Shown here: positions 59,148 to 64,000 of the stretch, in pieces
How the letters are laid out: the number at the start of each line of letters is the position of its first letter
Position numbering within the stretch: the first letter of the stretch is position 1
Assembly: GCA_019671135.1 (NCBI GenBank)
Contig: JAHRHY010000022.1
Location: 62,001 to 126,000, forward strand
Direction of reading: 5' to 3'
DNA: 64,000 nt
Origin: Linnemannia hyalina
Taxonomy: Eukaryota; Mortierellomycota; Mortierellomycetes; Mortierellales; Mortierellaceae
Position numbers and translations under genes: made by a program
Notes under the pieces: model-generated
The model's database searches: none
Seen by the model: only the letters and a program-made list of their open reading frames with translations
What the model was told of the DNA's origin: nothing

Positions 59148-59585
59148 GATGGATGTTTGTTGACGGTAGTACTGGCTGTTGATGGCGACGGTCGTGAGTT
59201 GGAGAGAGGAAGGAAAGAAGGAGTAGAAGTCTGGCGTGGAGGGTATGGTAGGAATGCTGCTGTGTTGTATTCTGCTGGAGCCCGATGGAAAAGGGTATGT
59301 GGGGAAAGAGGCAGGAAGTGCAAAGGGTTGCCAGCAGGATAAGAGAAAAAGAAGGTTGACGAGAAAAGGAATGTAGAAAGAAAGAAACGAATGCAAAAAA
59401 CCAAAAAAAAGAGGTTCGTTGGAGTGCAAGGAGATTGTTCAACTCCACGTGACTCGAACACTGTCTTTAGAACAGAACTGTATGCATGCTTTTTTTTTTC
59501 CTTTTTTTTTTTTTTCATACTTTACACTCTTGCTCACTCTCATTCACCTATTCGCCACCAAAACGAAAGACTCACAGCAAACGCC
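59148..59585. promoter_or_regulatory. Divergent promoter region, FIBP and ZNHIT3
   Basis: 438 bp separate the two start codons. There is a T-rich block near 59490-59516 in the ZNHIT3 leader and GA-rich sequence on the FIBP side. No firm TATA box is seen. Shared regulation is possible, not shown. Confidence 0.45.
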
Positions 59586-60493
59586 ATGGACAAGACAAAA
59601 AAGATCTGCTTCATATGCAACACAAACGAATCCAAATACAAATGTCCGACTTGCACACAACCCTAGTGAGTGACAAAAACCACCTTCCTCCAGAATCAGG
59701 AATGAAGAAAAAAAAACGAACGACAAACTGATCCGAGACTTCTACGAACCACGCTGTGCTCTTCATGGCGCACATTCCACCCTCGGTCATAAACCTCTCA
59801 GTCTCCGAACATAGCAAAGACGATTCTCTGAATAAATACTAAATACCTGCCTCTTTACTGGTTCCTTTTAGCTGTTCACTCGTATGTTACAAGAAGCATA
59901 AAGGTACCATACATGCTACTCGACCTTTGTGGCCAAGCAAATTTTCATTTCGCCCAACAGAATATTTTTTTCGGGGAAACCTCACTCATTTTTTGTTTAC
60001 CTCCACATTCGTATCCTCGTCTATGTAGAAATACCTTGTGAGAAGCCAGCACCCATCCCAGAGCCAGGTACAACCCATCTACTTACGCCTTTAACATGAC
60101 CTTCTATCCATTTGCAAAGAAAGAGTCGGTACTAACAAACTGTTCATTATTTATATGGCCCAAAATGTGCTTGCAGAAATCACTGTGCCACCAGTAGAAC
60201 CAGTGCCCGACTACCTCAAAGAAGAATCAGTCGCACTCCTGAAACAAGAACAACTGGACAGGATCTCACAGTCAGGAGCCATTAAGGACATGTTGAAGAA
60301 CGAAAGTTTGAGGCGATTGATAAAGTTGATCGACAGCAGTGAGAACCCAGAGTACCTTTTGGACAAGGCTAGAACAGACAACCAGCAGTTTGTCGAGTTT
60401 TCAGAGGAGATCTTGGCCATTATTGAAAGAGATCCTGGAGTGACTGGGAGAGAACAGGTTCTTGAAGCCATGGGTATGGGACCCAAAGCATAG
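59586..60493 (+). CDS. ZNHIT3: ZNHIT3/Hit1 HIT-type zinc-finger protein
   Basis: Box C/D snoRNP assembly factor; in yeast Hit1 stabilises Rsa1, and in animals ZNHIT3 binds NUFIP1. Four exons, 59586-59665, 59872-59903, 60029-60067 and 60177-60493, give 155 residues, the same length I recall for human ZNHIT3. The zf-HIT finger is complete: Cys8, Cys11, Cys20, Cys23, Cys28, Cys32, His36 and Cys41. Exons 1-3 split the finger. The C-terminal half is helical, with IKDMLKNESLRRLIKLIDSS and FVEFSEEILAII, as expected for the NUFIP-binding region. Confidence 0.92.
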
Positions 60494-60704
60494 AAAGGTT
60501 TCGTTTCTTTTTCATAGTACTTCACATTTTTCACATCGTACACCAGCATAGGGCATGCACCTTTTCACATTCATAATACACCATCCATTGTAATGCTATT
60601 GTTCTAATGTTCTAATGTTCTAATGAGCGAATATTTAATAACATGTACAATTGCGCTGCCCACCGCGTCTCCCACGTCCCACTGTATAAAACGCTTTTCC
60701 GTCT

Positions 60705-61241
60705 TTAGAGAGCAGGCATGGATCGGACGACACGACCTTCATTCTTGGCATGCTTAACAATCATGTCAAACACCGGATCCCCCTTCCACTTCTCAGGAAC
60801 CTCCTTCTTTCCCGTCACCCAATAATAAATATCCCAATCAGGTTCGTCCATGAACTTGTCCAGTCTCCTGCAATCCTCCAACGACAACTTGTTGAGGAAC
60901 TCCTTGGCAAAAGTCGAAAGGATCAGATCGGTCTCGAGAATACCACGCTTGCGGGATTGGTAAGTCAGGCGGGCGCGGATCGTCTGGAGAGACTCGTTAG
61001 GGTCGCGTGGGAGTGGGGGCAGGTTGGTGTAGGGGGTTTGGAAACCGTCTGGGTCCATATCGCGGGCATCGTCGTGGTCCAACACGGGGGTAGGAGGGGT
61101 TGTTGAGTCAGACTTTGAGGTGAATGAGCGCCATGAGCTGATGGCGACTGCGGTTCTAGAAGTCTGCTGCAGGCGGGGGGCGATCCTGGAGCCAGCTGTG
61201 ACGACTGTCCTGAGAAGTGCCTTCCTGAGAATGAATGCCAT
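60705..61241 (-). CDS. SDHAF2: Succinate dehydrogenase assembly factor 2 (Sdh5/Emi5)
   Basis: Mitochondrial matrix factor required for covalent FAD attachment to the succinate dehydrogenase flavoprotein. Single exon, 178 residues. The first 45 residues are Arg/Ser/Ala-rich without acids until the Asp of KSDS, a typical mitochondrial presequence. The flavinylation-factor domain follows: RARLTYQSRKRGILETDLIL, TFAKEFLNKLS, FMDEPDWDIYYWVTGK and a C-terminal PVFDMIVKH. The conserved RGxxE core is intact. The 3' end is 211 bp from the end of ZNHIT3 (convergent). Confidence 0.94.
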   Translation of the reverse strand: MAFILRKALLRTVVTAGSRIAPRLQQTSRTAVAISSWRSFTSKSDSTTPPTPVLDHDDARDMDPDGFQTPYTNLPPLPRDPNESLQTIRARLTYQSRKRGILETDLILSTFAKEFLNKLSLEDCRRLDKFMDEPDWDIYYWVTGKKEVPEKWKGDPVFDMIVKHAKNEGRVVRSMPAL

Positions 61242-63340
61242 GGTCGCTGGTTGTTGGTGATGTAAGTAAGGCAACAAAAAAAGAGTTTCGAGGAGATCTC
61301 CTTTCAGAAAGTATCCGGGTGGCAAGGAGGGAAGGAAATTTGATCGCAAATGTAAGAGGCTGATCACATCCCCAAAGCCACTTTGAGCAACACACTGTTG
61401 ATTCTCGCTCCTCCCACAGTGATTTGATCAGATCACTTGGACTAGAGATAGGGGTGATGGAAAAAAGACGACGCGTCGAGTAAGAAGGAAGCTATGGTCT
61501 GGGGCACCCATCTGACCATTGGACTCGACTCTAGAGCTTGCTTCATTTCTCACATTTTTCTCAATGCTAAAGGCCTCGATGAGGCTATCGTTTATTCTCT
61601 AATATCAATTGAGAAATGCAAACTATAGACCAAAGGCCAAGAGATGGAGAATGAAAACTCAACATCTCCCGTCTTGGTCGAGCGGGAAGAATGGTCAGAT
61701 GGTCGACAACAAAAACAAGAGCACATGGTGCCAGGGGAATGGGCGAGTGGTGGGGGTCTAGAATGAAAGAGGATGCCAATGGGTCCAAACAGATGTCGTT
61801 TTCAATTGAATGGCAATTGAGCAAGAGAGCTTTGTTGGAGCATGGAGGCGTGGAATGGGTATGAGTAAGGATGTATGAAAGTCGAAGCAATTGAGTCAAA
61901 GAAAAGAGGGTGACCCTTGCAAAGATCAAAGGCAGGAAGGTTCATATGGGAGGACGATGGATGATCTCCTTTTTTTGGTTGGTTGCAGAACGAATCGTTA
62001 TCCATGGATCCATCCACCCGTTTGCCAGAAGCAAACAGCATTGGATGGGAGAGGCGACCAAGAAAATGGAAAAAAAGGCAAGGAGAGATGGCAAAAAAAA
62101 AAAGAGGCGAGAAATGAACAGGGAACGGAGAGCACGATGTGCGGCTGATCTACTGTTGTTTGGTCAGGGGCAGCCGCAGAACTGTGTAGAAAGGGAACGT
62201 ATTGTTTTCATACAACCCAAGGGCGAAGAAAACAAGGTTGGGTGGTGAGCAGCGAAAGGAAAGGGAAGTTGCAACACAGACGCAGAGGGAGAGAGATGGA
62301 GAGAGAGAAGTAGACACAGCCCACAGGCATACACAACGGACGGAAAAGGGGCGTCAACCCAAAACATCTCGCGTGGTTTTCATTTTACTGGTGGCCCTGG
62401 CCATTCAATGAAGTTCCTTTTCATTCTTTCGTCTTCTTTTTCCTGGGCGTTCACTTCACCCTTCCTCAAGGTAAGAGAAACAAGGTTGCGGGTTACAAAA
62501 ATGTCGACATTGTCAAGGGGTCATGTCGCCGTTGACTGGACTCAACCTTCTGTCTCCTCCACAGGTCCTGTCCACCCAAGGGGAAAACCATGACTCTATT
62601 CACTCCAACCATGACTCTATTCACTCCTCTTGGCCTCGACTGGCCGATTTGAGGCACAACTGGTCTATGATTTTCCCGTCTGTTGGTGGGTTGTGATGGT
62701 GTCACTTGGCATTCGTTCACTTCTTTCATTTCTTTCATTCTTCCCGTTGTCCAATTCACGAGGACAAAGCACACATGCATGCAAGGCAACAGACAACAAC
62801 GACAGACAACAAGCAGAGATGAAAGAGATGCATGTATGGCGTAAACAAACGATCAGTCCTCCTCTTTGTTGATCCCCTGTCATTTTCCTTTGGAGGAGAA
62901 GATTCTTCCCGTTCATACAACTCCCGTTCTCACCCCCTGAGTCCTTCCTAGAGGTCAACGTCAAGGTTCGTGAGTCGATGCTCACTGTTTTTTGTTGTTG
63001 TTGTTGTTGCTATCTTCGTTGTTGTTTATGGCTCACCCCCCCCCCCCTTTTTTTGGCTACTTTCAGTTCATTTCTCGCCACCTGTTATGTAATCGCTCTT
63101 TGTCCCCCTGTCTTCCCTCGTCATCTCTCTCTCCCTTTGCTCTCTCTCCAATCAGTCAGTCTCCCGCACATCGGGTCGTCAGCCTCGTTCAAAAGTACTC
63201 CTTCATCGGTAAACACATCTTCGTATCTTTTTTGTTCTCGCTTCTTTCCTTCTGCCCCTGACTCTGTGGCGACCTCGTGGCAAGCGGACTTTTTTCTTGT
63301 CTCGCTGGATCGAAAATAATATCTCGCCGCAATGGACACT
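61242..63340. other. Intergenic region with short tandem repeats
   Basis: No gene is supported. Seen are a 21-bp tandem duplication, GTT repeats near 62990-63010 and a 13-base C run at 63036-63048. Open frames such as 61910-62248 are composed of purine-rich runs and look like chance. Confidence 0.5.
62586..62627 (+). repeat. 21-bp tandem duplication
   Basis: Two perfect copies, end to end, of a unit containing catgactctattcactcc. Confidence 0.9.
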
Positions 63341-63350
63341 GTATATAAAA
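63341..63350 (+). promoter_or_regulatory. TATA box of a gene running off the right edge
   Basis: gtatataaaa followed by about 300 bp of strongly pyrimidine-rich sequence. A splice donor GTATGT at 63670 follows ACTTCATTAAGAAG. This looks like a promoter, a 5'UTR exon and the start of a leader intron of a plus-strand gene. Confidence 0.5.
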
Positions 63351-64000
63351 AGGGTCGTCGATTCGCCCCCCCTGTTTTCTCTTTTTCTAGCGTCGTCATA
63401 GCCTCAACATCTTAAAAACTCAGCAAAACCTGGTCCCTGACTCCTTTCCTTTCCTTCTTTACCCCTGGTCAGTTGACTCCTCTTTATTCTCCCGCCACGT
63501 TTTTTTTCTTCACTTTTGTTTTCTTTTCCTTTGTTCTCTTCTTCACTTCTTCTTTCTTTCCTTACAAGCCCTTTCACTTTCTGCTCCACTCAAAACACCA
63601 AAAAAACAAGCAAAGAACTCCTCCTTATTCCTCATCAAAAGTTTTTTATTGTCTCACTTCATTAAGAAGGTATGTTCCTCGACTCTTTTCCACGTCAGTT
63701 TGACAATATTCTCTCATCCCAATCCATCGCTGCTCCCCAAAGGCTTTTGTTTATTGTCCAGTTTTATTTTGTGTACCAGTAAAGAAATGTTGACATGCTC
63801 CTGTGATAAGAGTTGTCGAGTTCGTTCTCACACCCCCCTTTCAACGTTCTATCCTCACCGTTTTGTCATTGGACACTCTACACAAACCGATCCACCCATC
63901 TGGGCGAATTGAATCAATTGATCACCAAAAACATGACCAACCACTAAACCACCCTTTTTCTTTTTTTTTTTTTTTTTTTTTTGGCTCAAAAAAAACTTTC
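63351..64000 (+). other. Probable 5'UTR and leader intron, coding part outside the window
   Basis: CT-rich sequence after the TATA box, with a plausible donor at 63670. No ATG-started frame with protein character is present before the window ends. The last 40 bases include a long T run, which could be a polypyrimidine tract. Confidence 0.4.

Overview
The window reads as nuclear DNA of an early-diverging filamentous fungus. A Mortierella-like member of Mucoromycota/Mortierellomycota is my best guess. Reasons: almost every gene carries several short GT-AG introns with GTAAGT-type donors; promoters are pyrimidine-rich; homopolymer and triplet runs are frequent; and genes such as FIBP, KHDC4 and ARMC8 look closer to their animal homologues than to yeast ones. 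The family assignments are recognised from the translated sequence. The organism call is inference.

Layout. 1-7.1 kb: a Ras GTPase and a DUF1769/UPF0590-like protein, both minus strand. 7.1-14.4 kb: a large gene-poor stretch ahead of an NDT80/PhoG-type transcription factor (plus, 14.5-18.4 kb) with 25 consecutive glutamines. 18.7-22.8 kb: a phosphinothricin-acetyltransferase-like GNAT enzyme and a probably GPI-anchored pepsin-type aspartic protease (minus). 25.0-28.9 kb: the ARMC8/GID5 subunit of the GID/CTLH ubiquitin ligase (plus), convergent with an MFS transporter (minus, 29.4-31.1 kb). 34.2-42.7 kb: an array of 5'-truncated non-LTR retrotransposon copies, head to tail on the minus strand, each joined to the poly(A) tail of the previous one, followed by a tRNA-Leu(CAG). 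44.2 kb to the end: a dense run of housekeeping genes: a tiny secreted peptide precursor, MGM101, KHDC4, phosphopantetheine adenylyltransferase, transportin-3/Mtr10, YJU2, FIBP, ZNHIT3 and SDHAF2. The right edge holds a TATA box and probable 5'UTR of a gene that continues outside.

Functional links. Several right-hand genes serve RNA processing: transportin-3 imports SR-type splicing factors, YJU2 and KHDC4 act in splicing, ZNHIT3 acts in snoRNP assembly. MGM101 and SDHAF2 are mitochondrial. Two pairs (transportin-3/YJU2 and FIBP/ZNHIT3) are divergent over about 0.45 kb and may share promoters.

The strongest candidate for something undescribed is the 65-residue precursor at 44168-44365. It has a signal peptide, a short pro-region, a Lys-Arg Kex2-type site and a 15-residue C-terminal peptide with two cysteines spaced to form a six-residue ring. 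The retrotransposon array is the second. All exon joins were worked out by eye from splice signals and reading-frame continuity, without transcript support.
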